Below, one piece after another: positions 22,531-35,600 of a DNA stretch of 64,000 nucleotides. Origin of the DNA: Pratylenchus scribneri (taxonomy: Eukaryota; Nematoda; Chromadorea; Rhabditida; Pratylenchidae); NCBI GenBank assembly GCA_030063045.1, contig JAQSEB010000041.1, positions 1,543,501 through 1,607,500 of the forward strand, read 5' to 3'. How positions within the stretch are numbered: the first letter of the stretch is position 1; every line of letters starts with the position of its first letter. A program made the translations under genes and the position numbers. A model generated the notes under the pieces. That model did no database searches. It worked only from the letters and a program-made list of their open reading frames with translations, and was not told the DNA's origin.

Positions 22531-25500
22531 TCACAATTCAATTTTGGACATCTTTCTTGCCATCAAAATATATTCCAAGGAATGCACATTTTGTTCACAC
22601 CTTTAAAAGAAATAAATATTAACCAAAATAAAATAATAAAAACAAACATATTCATCAATAAGCTCTGTTGGGCCGAAAGAATTTGTTGAATTGCCGTTAC
22701 GGTCGGCTTATTCTGCTCCAATGTCCGCTTGAAATCCGCTCCATAAACGTAGAGAAGTTCTTTGACAAGGAGGAGGTAGAAATGAAAATGTTTTGTTGGA
22801 GTTGGCCCCGACTGATTTTCGGCAATCCAAGCCAATAAACGTTCGGCATAGTCAAAGCCCAATTCACCAATGATTGTCGATACTGAAAATTAAGGAAATA
22901 ATTAATTTGTCGAATTGAAAAATATTGAAAATGTCCAAAAAAGTATTAAACCTAAAAAAAGATTTTAGTCAAAGGTTTGTCCTATAACCCAAAACCATTT
23001 AATCACTCGATAGATCTCATCAAGCCGCATTGATTGGTATATATTTTTGCATTGTTTTGGTCAAAAATTAAGGGTCTTAAACCGTTTAATTCAATTTTTG
23101 GTTCAAAACTAATTCAAAATTGATTAAACCTAAGTCGGTTCAAAAACAAGAAAAAATCATTTGCCGCTACCAGGTATCGAGCCGTCGACCCAAGGATAAA
23201 CTGGCGGGTGATCTAACCCACTGAGCTACTTATTAGTGCCCGTTTTGAGTTGAACAAAAATTTATTATTAAATGATGAGACTTGAACCATCGCACCGTTA
23301 AAATCTTTCCAAAATTTTAATATTTTTTTGACTTTTTAAAATATTTTCCATATTAAAATAATTTCCTTTTTAAATTAAAATTTAAATAAATCTCCTCACA
23401 TTGTTCCACCGGAAGCGATTCGATCACTTTTTTGATTAAATTGCTCTCATTGAGTCGAAGTGCATAAGTCAATGCCTTTAGGCATTCTCCACTCCGCAAA
23501 CATCGAAACACTTGGTCCGGTGTGATGTTCAGCTCCAGCTGGAATGGATCAAAGCGCCGGATGCGGGCAAGTGTGAAAATGTGAACGCCTTCGGCCGAAA
23601 CAATGGCAAAGTCTTGTCCTAAAAAATATTCAAAATTAATTTACAATTCAATGGACTTAATCGGTTGATTTTTAAAATTTTATTTTTATTTTTCAAATTT
23701 TATTTAATTGTAAAATGATAAAAAAAAATACTATTTTAACGCTTAAATTCTTGGCCAAATATTGGAAGAAAGAGTAATTTTGAGGTAGTAAAAAATCTAC
23801 ACCCGAATAATCGTTAAGTACCCTTTTTTGGATATTTCAAATAATTTTAAATGTTTCCCTGGGGTATATTTTTTGCCTTTTCACAGTGCGGAGTATTTTG
23901 TTAAATTTTCGTCGGCGACTCTAATTGAAAAATGGGTTTTTCTTTTAAAAACTCTTTACTTATCTATTTATGATTAAAAATCTTATTTAATAAAAACTAA
24001 TTTTAAATCATTTTAAATTCGCTTAAAAGAAAAATCCATTATTCTTTTCAAAAAAACATTTATTTCGATAATTCTAATTTATTTTGAAAAAAATGGCAAC
24101 CCTAATAAACCCTGTGGATTAAATATTAAAACCTGTTGGAGAATATGCAATTTTGGAGATCGCAACAATTGGTTTTATTGCCCTCTCGCCCAGGTCTGTG
24201 TGTTTTGTGCCGGGCAGTCGGATTTTCTTTTCCGGATTTCGTTCCTCCTCTTCAGAATCGCTCAAATCGAACAAATCCAAATTGCCAAATTCCGTCACTT
24301 TTCGAAAATCCACATCCAACTTTAAAAGAAAATATTTTAAATTTAATTTTGTCAGCCATTGGTTAGGACTTCTTTTATTCGAATTAGTGTATTTCCTCCA
24401 AAAAATATACTGTAGAATGGATAAAATCGCATAAAAGTGACAAACAAGCCAGAGAAAAAATACCTTCCCCTGAGAGGAATCGAACCCGAGACCAAAATTT
24501 TTCAATAAAGTGTTACCCTCTTGGCCAAAAATTCCCAAATCTCAAAAATTTTTAAGCCTATCTAAACTTAGTAATTTTTCAGATTTTATGAAATCATATT
24601 TTTTTTTGTTATGTACTTTTTATCACTTTAATTCATTTTTTTTTGGAGAAATTCTACTGTACAATTCCAGGATGAAATACAGTAATTCAAACAAAAATTT
24701 GCCCAAAATAATTATTTTTATGCTTACCGTCGTTCCATCCAAACTCAAATTGTGGCTCAGTTTGAATGTGCGCACCCGGATACGGTCGACCACACTGTAC
24801 AGGCAAAATGTGTTCGATTGACCGCCGGCCAACAAAAATTGTCCATTCGGTGAAAATGCAACACAAGTGAATGTTCTAAACACATAAAAATGATTAATTA
24901 AAATATTTTTGAAATTGAACTTGTTCTTTTCCAGCGTCGTCTTTTTAATTTTATCCATCCGGCCTCGGCCAACATCAATGTCCAGTTTTGTTTCAATTGA
25001 GCCAATTTGTTGGCTATTTCGTGTGTCGAACAAATTTATGCAAGAATCGAAACAGAGGACGGCCAAAAGTGAGCCGGTTGGACTAAAAATTTATTCAATT
25101 TTATTCAAATTTTATTAATTATTAATTTAAATTTTTAATAATTAAAAATTTAAACCTATATTTCACGTCCAAACATTCTTCGAGCATTTGCACAGTTTCA
25201 AGGCAGCTTCCCTCCAAAATATTCCAAAATTTGAGTGTTTTGTCGCGTGACACCGAGCACAGGGTATTGTCGAATGTGGCCAGGCCAGTGATAATGCTGG
25301 AATGGCCGGTCAGTGTTTCCAGCAATTGGCTCGTTTCCAATGCCTATCCGAAAATTATTTTATAATTTAAAAATGTGTGAAAACAAACCCAAATGTATAT
25401 TTCAAATTGGTCACGGCTTGTGGCCATCACAATGTCGCCGGATGTGTCGGCGCATAACAAATTCAGCTGGGTTTGTTTTGGAGCCACCAGCGTTCGAAAA

Positions 25501-28162
25501 TTTCGATATCTGTATAAATTTAATTAATTTATTTTTTATTTAATTTTAATCTAATTTTTTAACAAGTTTTTTTACTCTGCATTAATTTTGGACCGAAAAA
25601 AGTTCCGATTACCAGAGGAATTGAACTTTCGATCCTAAGTCCGATTTCCCATACACCAAAACAAAGAACATACCAATGCGCTAATGAGTCATAATGGTCT
25701 GTCTTCAAAAGCTTCTCTATGATCATTAATAATGAGAAAAAATGAGGGAAAATCACACTAAAATTGACCAACACAAAAATGGATAAAGGGTAAAAACCCG
25801 AATTATTGTATGTTATAATATTTTTATTATTAAAATAAAACCTCTTCAAATCATGCGCCCGAATTGAGCCTTCCATTGAGGCCGACAGCACAGCTTTGCC
25901 GGATTGAGTGAAGCACAGGTCGGTGACACCACTCTCGTGTTCGCTGAATGTGACCAAACATAGGGAAGTGTTGCATTTCCACAGTTTGACCTAAAAATTT
26001 ATTTTGAAAATTTTTGATTTAGAGAGGGACCTTAATTTTTGAAAAATTTAGGTCTCGGGTTCGAATCCGCTAATAGGAATGTAATCTTTTCGGGTTTGAT
26101 TTTCATTTTTATGCAATTTTACACCTTCTACAGTACAATTCTATACCAAAAAAATTTTCTAACCAAAGATGGGACCCTTCATTTCCGAAAAATTTAGGTC
26201 TCGGGTTCGAATCCGCCCCGAGGTAGGTATTTTTTTCTGGTTTGGTTGCCACTTTTATACATTAATATAAATTCTACTACATATTTTTTAGCCGAAATAG
26301 AGTAATTAGAACCAAAAATTGAGCTGGAAACAATCAAAAACAAATCAAAAATTTACTTTTCCATCCTCTGCCCCGGTAGCCAGCAATGAACCATCCGGTG
26401 AATATGCAGCCCCAGTGATTGTTTGACTGTGGCTTTGTTGCCGAAGAATGTAGGATTCACTTTGCCATTCCCAAACCATCAATTTGGCTTCACTGTCTTG
26501 GCCACAGCCAATTGCTAGCCAATCCCCGTTTCCATTTATGTCGATGCTGGTTATCCTCTCCTCGCCCGCTCTTTAATTTTAAATTAATTAAAATTTAATT
26601 AAAAAAATTACCGGAAATTTTGAATAAGCCTAAATTCGTCCAGCTCAAATATGCAAAATGCACCATTTGTGTAAGCCGTAACCAACAATTTTTTGCCCTT
26701 ATTTATTGTGGAGGCCGAAATTTGAATGGATGGTTCGAAATTTTTACAGAGATTTTCTCTATAAAATTAATTGAAATTAATTCAATTTTACCCAATTTTC
26801 TCGAACCTTTTTATCCTGATAAATGCGAGTCTTTTCAATTCATTTAAAGGAATTTCCGGTTGTTTTGATGTTTTGTTTCGGCGAATTAATTCATTGGCTT
26901 TCAGTGAACTTTGCCAAACACTCAATTTGCCACATTTGTCAATGCAAAGCAACTTTAATTAATAATCGATTAATAATTATTTACACAAAATTTTTTAAAA
27001 ATTTTCGGCCAAAAAAGGTGCCCTTCACTTGTATAAATTTAGGTCTCTTTTATTAGGTCCGTAACCGTTTTGAAAAATATTTTTCGGGCTTTATTCCCAT
27101 TTTTGCGCAATTTTATATTTTCTACAGTCAAAAAATTTTGCAAATTTTTGATCCCCAAGGAAGAGACCATCCATTTTTAAAAATTTAGGTCTCGGGTTCG
27201 AATCCGCTCAGAGGATGGTATTTTTCTGACTTGTTTTTACAGTTTTATGCGATTTTATACATTCTAAAGGACATTTATAGTCGAAATACGTTGTCTAGAA
27301 ATGATTAGGAATGCGTTTTATTTTCCTACTTACTCCATAATCCTCGTCAATGAAACAAACATTGTTGATGGGCGCAGAGTGGCCAAATGTGAACACTCCA
27401 ACATTCAAAAATGCCAACTTTTCGGCCGAAAACACTTTCACAACGCGATTTTCACCGCCAGCGACCACCAAACTAGGATAAATTGAGATATTTTTAAATT
27501 GCGAATAAATTAAACCTTCCATCGAATGACCAATCAAGGGAATTGACATTTTCTGTTGAATGCTTGAAATGGTTGACCAACAAGAATGGGAAGAACGATT
27601 GTGAAATTAGTTGGCCAATTGCATAAATTTTGATATGACCATCGGTCGCAATTGCAATAAACCTTGAGATTTTATATAAATTAATTAATCACTTATCGGA
27701 GAAACCTTGAATCCGGTGAAAAAGCCAACGCCCGCACTTTGCTTCTCGTTGAAAAACTGTGCAATATGATGTCATTGTTGAGGTTAACAAAATGGCAACA
27801 AGCATCTTCAAATAAACCAAGATTATTAGTATTTTTTATTATTTTACTTTCATCGGCGATAAATGCATGCGTTCCGGTGTTGTTTATGGCAAAATTGCAA
27901 ATGTTGTAAGCCAATTCAAAGTCGGAAGTGTGCGATAAATTCCTGGAATATTAATATTAAGTGAATGGTTTTAAAAACGTCTAAAACCTTTTTAAATCAA
28001 TCGATTTTAGCCGATTCCCAATTGAACAAAGAATTGAAAAGGCATTTGGCATAAATCGCACGGGACCATTTTTATAATTCTTGCCAATTATATCGGATAA
28101 CTGAATAAATGTTTATGTTTGTTTTTCAAAGAATCAATTTTTACCTGATAATTTGTGATCAT
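22531..28162 (-). CDS. PWP2: PWP2/UTP1 WD40 ribosome-biogenesis protein, intact copy
   Basis: Start at 28162 (MITNYQ), stop at 22531. Many short exons encode two WD40 propellers, with the PWP2 hallmarks in order: LDWSFDG region, RYRNFRTLVAPK, SGDIV...FEIYIW, GHSSIITGL...DKTLKFWN, GRMDKIKK, LSHNLSLD and TEFGNLDLFD, then SPTG, and the C-terminal Utp12-like helical domain ending near EYILMARKM. PWP2 is part of the UTP-B complex of the small-subunit processome in the nucleolus. The exon starting about 22880 joins in phase here, unlike in unit B. It is convergent with KIDINS220. Introns hold several SINEs and tRNA-like repeats. Confidence 0.9.
22965..23260. repeat. MITE half and tRNA-like repeat in PWP2 intron
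   Basis: 22965-23130 resembles one half of the GGTTTAAACC MITE family (CGATAGATCTCATCAAG). On the minus strand 23163-23255 contains TAGCTCAGTGGGTTAGA and GGCTCGATACC in tRNA-like spacing. Stem pairing is poor, so a functional tRNA is unlikely. Confidence 0.5.
24375..24560 (-). mobile_element. SINE copy with readable A and B boxes
   Basis: On the minus strand it reads TGGCCAAGAGGG (A-box-like), then GGTCTCGGGTTCGA (B-box-like), then the CACTTTTATGC tail. Repeated at 43570-43755 in unit B. Lies in a PWP2 intron. Confidence 0.75.
25585..25685 (-). repeat. tRNA-like repeat in PWP2 intron
   Basis: Minus strand has TTAGCGCATTGGTATG and AGTTCAATTCCTCTGG with tRNA-like spacing but without convincing stems. 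Also present in unit B. Confidence 0.45.
26020..26335 (+). mobile_element. Two tandem forward SINE copies
   Basis: Both have AAATTTAGGTCTCGGG then TTCGAATCCGC and a tail ending TACAGTACAATT or ACATATTTTTTAGCC. Same insertions at about 45210-45525 in unit B. Confidence 0.8.
26995..27300 (+). mobile_element. Two tandem forward SINE copies, one degraded
   Basis: The second copy has GGTCTCGGGTTCGAATCCGC and TATAGTCGAAATACG at the tail. The first has lost its B-box core (TCTCTTTTATTAGGTCCG) but keeps CAATTTTATATTTTC. Present in both units. Confidence 0.7.
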
Positions 28163-28407
28163 TCTGCGGTTTAAATTAATTAATCAATTTTTGTTTTTAC
28201 ATTGAAGTTAATCCTTGCAAAATAATTTGATTACCTCTAAATATTAGCTGGCATCTACTTATATTTTATTATATTAATTAATAGAAATAATAATAAGATC
28301 AAACAAATATTGATAAAATTAGCAAAAATTGTGATTTTTATTCAAATTTAAAGACAATTATAAATTAAAATGATATTTGTCATCAAATTCCATGGAACAA
28401 TGGCAAA

Positions 28408-29027
28408 TCAAGTCGGTTTAAACTAAAATATATTTTTATTACATATAAAATTGGAAACAAATTTTACAAACCTCAACCATTTCGTCCAATTCAATTTTTC
28501 CATCCAAAACAACCGCCTACAATTTTATGTATTTTATAATATTAAATCCAGAATCATTACCATGAGTGAGTATGATCCATCGACAAGCTCCACTGTTAAA
28601 GAACGACGATTACAGGCCACGTGACGAGCACTGGTTTTTTTAATTTGACGGATGAGAAAATCTTCCAGCGGCATTTGCAGATCAGCCACATCGACCAATC
28701 CATTCTCACTTTCAAAGATGGTAAAACTCCCCACCATCGATCTACCGCATTTGCTAACACGACGGAGCTGAATTATAATAATATTATATTATAAATGCTT
28801 AATTCAATTATTAAAATTAACCTCCCAATTGATAAAACCAGTCTTCGATCTACCGCATTTGAAATTGCAACGGAGCTGAATTGTATTATTATAAAATGCT
28901 CAATTAAAGAAAAATTTACCCCAAGAAGTTGGCGGATATTATCGTCGTTGTCTCTCACTTTCACATTAATCCCTCGAAGAAATTCTTCCACTGTCATTGA
29001 TTGATTAAAGCGAAAAAAACCCTCCAT
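28408..29027 (-). CDS. Small unknown protein 1 (unit A)
   Basis: Exons 29027-28920, 28767-28561, 28516-28472 and 28422-28408 join in phase, for 124 residues. Begins MEGFFRFNQSMTVEEFL and contains FTIFESENGLVDVADLQMP and LTVELVDGSYSLM, ending FKPT. A related exon of 54 nt (about 28875-28822) could be an optional extra exon or a decayed duplicate of the start of exon 2. It has a paralogue at 29440-29983 with the same exon plan. No known domain is recognised; no signal peptide or membrane segment. Confidence 0.65.
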
Positions 29028-29439
29028 TTGATCAGTTTTTATTTAGAATAAAATGTAGAAATTTTTTTTATAAGCAAAAAGAATCTATAAAAAAACTACA
29101 TTATTCCTATTCAAGTCTCTAATTATTATTCTAAAACATTGATATCCAAAAATCGATCCACTTTTATTAATGAAGCCGTAAACGTAAAGCCAAATTTTAA
29201 TTTTAGATGATGACAATGCACAATTGTCAAGTGGAAATTTGTTTAAGGAAAATGTATTGTTGCTATTCAATATCTGGCAAATAATGATAAGATAAAACTA
29301 TTATAAAAATATTATCGATAGAATTAATAATAACAATTTTTATCAAAAAGTTTCTTTTAAACGCAACAATTATAAATGAGAATGATATTTATCAATTATC
29401 ATCATTTCCTCGGCCATTACATGATGGAACAAAGGCAAA

Positions 29440-29983
29440 TCAAGTCGGATTATACTAAAATATATATGTATTATTATATAATATAATTGGAAAAAATTTA
29501 CGTACCTGAACCAACCTGAGCCATTTCCTCCAATACAGTCTCCTTTCTTAATAATCGCCTATAATTTTATGCATTTTATTATTAAATCCAGAATCCTTAC
29601 CATGAGAGAGAATGATCCATCGACAAGCTCCACTGTTAAAGGAGGATGATTTTTGGTTGCGCGATGAATGTTGGTGGTTTGAATTTGACGGGCGATAAAA
29701 TCTTCCATCCGCATTTGAAGATCAGCCTCCTCAACCAATCCATTCTCACTTTTAAAGATGGTAAAATACTCCGCCTTCGGTCTATCGCTTTTGCATTTGC
29801 AACGAAGCTGAATTATTGTTATAAATAGCTTAATTATGAAAAATTTACCTTTTGAAGTAGGCGGATATTATAGTCATTGTCTTTTCTCGCTTTCACACTG
29901 ATAATCCCTAGAAGAAATTCTTCCACTGTCATTGATCTGTGAAGTTCGCCTGAATCACCACTTGAGTTTGCTGAATCGCTCAT
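29440..29983 (-). pseudogene. Small unknown protein 2, frameshifted copy (unit A)
   Basis: Paralogue of the gene at 28408-29027: SMTVEEFLLG, FTIFKSENGLVEEADLQM and LTVELVDGSFSLM are clear. In the exon at about 29555-29512, unit A lacks two bases present in unit B (around 29539), which shifts the frame away from the VLEEMAQ segment expected by comparison with the paralogue. The rest of the frame is open, so the break may be recent. Confidence 0.7.
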
Positions 29984-31008
29984 GAATAAAAAAAGTAGAA
30001 TTTTAAGCAAAGAGATCTATAAAAAAAACAGTTAGATTGGTAAGATCATATATCAATTAATATTTACATAATCAATAACAAATGAATCTAGGTATCTAAA
30101 ACATCTTCATTCTATTTTATTCCATTTTATACTCTTCACTTTAATAAATTAGCCAATTGGCCAGAGTTATGGCCAAAAAAACTCATTACAAAAAAAAATA
30201 GCCATAACTTAACAAATTTATAGCCAGACCTAACCCTACCCTAATATCCCTAGAACCCATGCATGCCTTACCATAACCCTAAACCCTAGTTTTCCAAGGA
30301 AAAACAAAAAGAGTCAAATTAGAGGCAAGAAAAGCTTTTCCTAAATGTTAGGTAAAAATAAAAAATCATTATTCAACTTGTATTGACAATGATGAATGAT
30401 AATAAAGCTGCTTCTTTTGTAAACTTTACTAGTTTACCATTTAGAACTAGTTTCAAAACTGGTTTAAGATTTTTCCCTATTCCTTCCAACATTTTTTAAA
30501 TCCGAAATTATCAAATGTTTGCTGAAAATCAGTGTCTTAACTCTTAAACGATTTTTTTTGATAAAAATGCTGATTGCTGACACTGACACCCCAACCTCAT
30601 TCACAAATAAAAAATTTTTATTAGATTTTTTGTTGTCAAAAATCTCTACTTTATACTGTACTTTAGTACTGTAGATTAGAGAGAACAGTGTGAACGAGAA
30701 AGAGATAAAAAAGAGAGTGTTTGTTTGTATGCTATGCTAATTATTAAGACATTTTAATTAGATATTTTATATTTTGTTCGTTCTTTTTTGTTTTTGTGTT
30801 GTTTATTTGTTCGTTTTACACCCATCTTTGTTTTTAGCATTGTTCAAAAAGCTATATTTTAATCCTTATGCTTTTATATCAAGCAAGGGAGGATAATCAG
30901 TAACCACCCATAATTTAGTCATTTGATTTGCGACTTTATTTTAATGTTTATAATTTAATTTTAAACTAATTGAATTTGTATTGATAATTTAGAGATTTTA
31001 TTGCAAAA
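29984..31008. other. Intergenic region
   Basis: AT-rich gap between small gene 2 (-) and PGAM5 (+), so it should hold both promoters. 30180-30295 has a CCTAACCCTACCCTAA-rich stretch like the inside of the transposon at 5698-6298. 30645-30670 has a short hairpin (CTGTACTTTAGTACTGTAG). No gene recognised. Confidence 0.4.
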
Positions 31009-32263
31009 ATGTATCGAACAAAAACAACGACAACCATTAAATTCGCCACACCAATTTTGGCCGCGTTCCCTGCATTATTCAATCATCAGCAGAAGGATGT
31101 TATTTCGCCGTCAAAATCAACTAACATGAAACAACAAAATTAATTGATGAAATTCTTAAAAAGTCCAAATCCCATCGACTCCCAACATTGATGAATTATT
31201 GAGTGCTCCTGAGCCGACCGTCACCAAATGGGATAGCAATTGAGATTTGTAAGCAATTTTGACATTATTTAATTTTCCATCAGTCGAGATCCAGCAACAA
31301 TGACCAAGGATAATCCCAAATATTTGGATGCATCGGAAGAGGAGCGGAAAAAAATGATTGCTGATCTCACGCCGAAAGCGAAACCAAATAGTTTGTTTTT
31401 ATTTTAAATTTAAATTCATTTATAATTTATGCTTTATAGTTTTTCTAATTCGCCATGGCCAATATGAGCTCGACGCGGAACGCGACCAAAGGAAGATAGG
31501 AAGTTGATATCATTGGTTAAGAAATAAGCATTTCTATTTTAATTGTCAACCAATATTGTTCAGGACGGGAGCAGGCCGCTTTTCTGGAAAAGCGTTTCAC
31601 CGAGGCAAAGGAAAATTTCAAATTGGATTATTGCGTTTTTACACAATGATTCGGTAAGTCATTTGGTGCATTATTTGATTAAAAATTGGAAATTTAAGAG
31701 CCCGAGAGACTGGCCAAATTATGCAATCCGAAATGCCTCGTTTCCAACAGCAATGCCGGATCGATCCAATGCTCGAGGAGGGACCACCATATCCACCGGA
31801 ACCACGCCATTCCACTTGGACACCGAAAAGAAAGGTTTGCCCAAAATTTGCATTCACAAAATTAATATTTTTGCCAGCAGGCATTCCATGAACATGGAGC
31901 ACGGATTGAGGCCGCATTCCGAAAATATTTCCATCGGGCGAGCACAAAACAGGCCGAGAACAGTTTCGAGCTGATTGTGTGCCATGCCAACGTGATCCGC
32001 TATTTCGTTTGCAGGTTTTATTTTTGGATAAAAGTTAATTCGATTAATTTTCTTTTTCACAGAGCACTACAATTTCCACCGGAAGGATGGCTTCGCATTT
32101 TGTTGGCCCATACTTCAATCACTTGGATCCAAATTTACCCGAATGGACGATGAGAGAGCCAAAATTTTACACAATTTTAATTTTACAATTTTTGCGCAGA
32201 GTTTGCATCAGAGCGATGGGCGATTTTGGCCATTTGCCACTGGAGAAGATTAGCTTTGAATGA
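31009..32263 (+). pseudogene. PGAM5: PGAM5-like mitochondrial phosphatase, broken copy A
   Basis: Clear PGAM5 pieces in order: KWDSN, FLIRHGQYELDAERDQ (RHG catalytic motif, 31451-31459), [64 protein letters not shown]5 is a mitochondrial Ser/Thr phosphatase of the histidine-phosphatase fold. Here a stop replaces the expected Trp after KWDSN (31239-31244 region), frames do not join after DYCVF, and the last donor (present as CG/GTTTGTGAG in unit B) reads CGATGAGAG, giving an immediate stop. I read it as a pseudogene; an unusual gene model with other splice sites cannot be excluded. Confidence 0.8.
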
Positions 32264-32625
32264 TCGGGGATTGAAGATGAATGAAATGGAAGATTGTTTT
32301 GAAGCATTTTATGATGAGCCCAATTTATTTTTTTTGATTCTTTTTATTGTTGATTTTTGACATTTTTACGGGATTATCCACCTTTTTGACCACACATTTT
32401 TCACATCCCATTTTTAATTTATTTGTTCTCAATTTATTATTTTCTTTATTTTTTATAAAATTTTAATAAAATTTTTATTGACCATCGATTTTTCTAATTA
32501 TTATTATTTTGAGAATTGATTAAATTCAATTAAATATCTAGGAAAAATAAAAAGCTATATTTTTGCCTAATTTTTTGTCCAAACCAACCTTTCCATTAAT
32601 TCCTTAAAATATTAAGCAAAATTTT

Positions 32626-35600
32626 ATGGGTAATAAAGAAAGCCAATTCAACGGTGCTGGAAGGGAGGCCACCTCTTCATTGGTTGATGGCCGAGGCGAC
32701 AAAGACAATCAAATGTTGGACCCGGGGTTGATCAAATCATTCACGGAATTTACCAGCGGTGATACGGCGGAACAAAATTTGGAAAAATTTCAGGTTTGGC
32801 CATTTAGAAATGGGAAATATTTAAAATGGTTTAAAAAACCATTGAAAATTGCTAAAAAAAAACCTAATGGTTCAATGGTTTCTCTCCTAAACCCCCAAAC
32901 CATATACTCAATCGATAGATCACGACGAGAAGCATCGATTGATAATGATTTGGCTGTTTTGGTTTAACCAATTTCAAAATGGTTTTGAACCAAAAACCTT
33001 AGGATGAGGGTTTGAACCAAAAACAATAATATGGTTTAAACTGTTTAATACCGTTAATTTTAAATTATATACCAATCGACGCGCATTGATGAGAACTATC
33101 GATTGGGTATATGGTTTGTGCTTCTAGGACAAACCGTTGAACCGCTATCAATCTTTTCGCCATTTCTATAGTTTTTACCCAATTAAATACAACAAAAAAT
33201 TTATTCAGATTGTTCGAATCCTGACAAATATTCGCCAATATCGACTCCTCTCAAGCCTCTATGACAAAGCGGTCCGGCTGGCCGGCGGCGACGACCATTT
33301 TTATTGGCATCAACTTTCGTTGGCCCTAATTTGTGATCATCGGCATCAAAGGGCAGTGAAAGTTTTGAATAATTGCCTGGCACAAACGGAGGCGACGACG
33401 ACGACCACAACGGATACTGGCGGCGGTGGTGGTGGAGGCGGAAATTTTGATGACCAAACCATTATGGAATGTATGCATTTGGCCCGCCTCCAAATTGAAC
33501 AGTTGGGCGATTTGGATTTGGGTTGGTCAAAATCATTTTTTGAATAATTTTGAATTTATTTTTTTTGATAGCTGAATCAAAAATCCTGAAGGCCATAAGC
33601 CTGTCCAATGGAACTTGGCTTTCGGGCAGATGCCATTTGTTGTTGGCCATGATTTATAGGTTTGTGCCTTTTAATTTTAATTATTATTATATGGCGAATT
33701 TTTGGTCCAAAAATGGCAAAATAAAGACCTATTCCTATTGGGCTTTTTGCCAAAATAGGTTTGGTTGGTTAACTCTTAACCTTATAGGCTGATTTTTGGC
33801 CTTTTTATTACACTTTACTAATAAAATTTTCCTCTCAAAAAGTGCAAAAATAGACAAAAAATTAGGTCAAAAAATACTTTAAAAACACTGAAAAGATGTC
33901 CAAAAATATTTTTCTGTTTTTGTCATCAAATCAGAAACAAAATAGGTCAAAACCTAAAAACCACCCCAAAAAATTATTAATTTTTCCATTCAAATTTTAG
34001 TCTCAAAGCACAATATTGCACTAGTTTCAATGACAAAAAGAGCTTGACCGCCGAATCAATTGCAAATTATGAGCGAGTGATTGAGTTGGACCCGCATGAT
34101 GATTCCGCACATTTATTTTGTGCACTTGAATATGCAAATTGTATGTGAAAATTATTTAAAATTAATTTAATTTTTAGCTCGAAATTTGGAAATGGCCAGG
34201 GAACGTTGCCAATCGGCGTTGGATTTGAACATGGAAAGTCCATTTGCCATAATGTTGATGGCGCTGATTTTTACTGCCCGGAAAGATTACAAAGGAGCAT
34301 TGCAATTAGTGTAAATATTTGAATAATTTAATAAATTACTTAATTTATTTTCAGCATAAATGCACTCGGCGATTTCCCCACACATTATGGACTTTTAGTG
34401 CTCAGGTTTTTAAATTTTTAATAAATAAACCTTAAATTTTTATTATCCAAAAAACTTCAACTTTTTTGTATTTAATAAAAATAAATTGTAGATTAAAATT
34501 GGAAGCAAAATATGGCCGTGTGGAGGAGGCATTGCAAACATCGCGGAATTTGATTTGCTTTTGGCGAAAAACGAGGATGACGGCCGACTTTCAATCGGAT
34601 GAAGAAACATTGCTGAATGGAATTGGAGACATTGGTGGCGGCGAAAGGGCCGGCGACAATTTATTGGGCGGAAGGCAATTGGTATTATTTTTTAATTTAA
34701 TACTTCTAAACTTGACGCCGTTTACAATAACTCATGAAGGAATGAACCAAATTTGATGATTTTAGTATCAAATTGAAGAGCAGACTTTTGGCTATCAAAA
34801 TGATATTAATTATTTAAATTTGTTCTGAATTGTCGAAGTTATGACCAAAAAAACCACCGACAATATCACCAATCTATTATGAAGGATATTTTAATGGTTT
34901 TTTGGCCATAATTTCCTCACTTTTCAACCAATTTAAATAAAATTAAATTTGTTTGATAGCCAAAAACTCTGCTCTTTATTTTGATGCTAAAATCATCAAA
35001 ATTTTATTCAGTTCTTGAAGAGTTATTTCAAATGGCGCCAAGCCAAGTTTAGCATATTAATGAACCAATTAATTCCAAAATAAATCCACAAATTTTCAGT
35101 TAAGCAGCAAAGAGGCCATCATAATGCCAATGACCCCCCTGCTCACAGCACCATTGGGCATTGCGGCCACACCGGCGACCTCCAACAATCATCATTATTT
35201 GTCCACAAATCCAAATTTCGACACATTTCCATCAAATGGTTTGGTTTTTTCTTTTCTTAATTAATACTAGCTCACTTTTGGTAGAGGTTTTTAGTTTTAA
35301 ATATTTAATTACGGTCTAGAAATGTTCTGAAAGTATTTACCAAGCCAGAAAAAATTACCTTCCTCTGAGCGGATTCGAACCCGAGATCTAATATTTTAAA
35401 AAGAGAAGGGTTACCATTTCGGCCAAAGCTGTTGATGGGTTTTTTAAATAAAATTAATATGTCTACCAGAAATGCGACAGCTAGCCCTTTATTTTCATCC
35501 AAATCCAATAATTTTTTATTTCCAGATAATCTTTCCACCATTTGTCCCGTTGGCCCCTCACAAATTGCTCCACCTTCGGAAGTGGGCGTCGGTGGTGCCG

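Noticed and set aside
23163..23255. Functional tRNA gene on the minus strand
   Set aside because: Good D-arm-like motif but poor T-arm and acceptor pairing; better explained as a tRNA-derived repeat.
30225..30290. Interstitial telomere repeat
   Set aside because: Too irregular, and the common nematode telomere unit is TTAGGC; more likely part of a repeat family.
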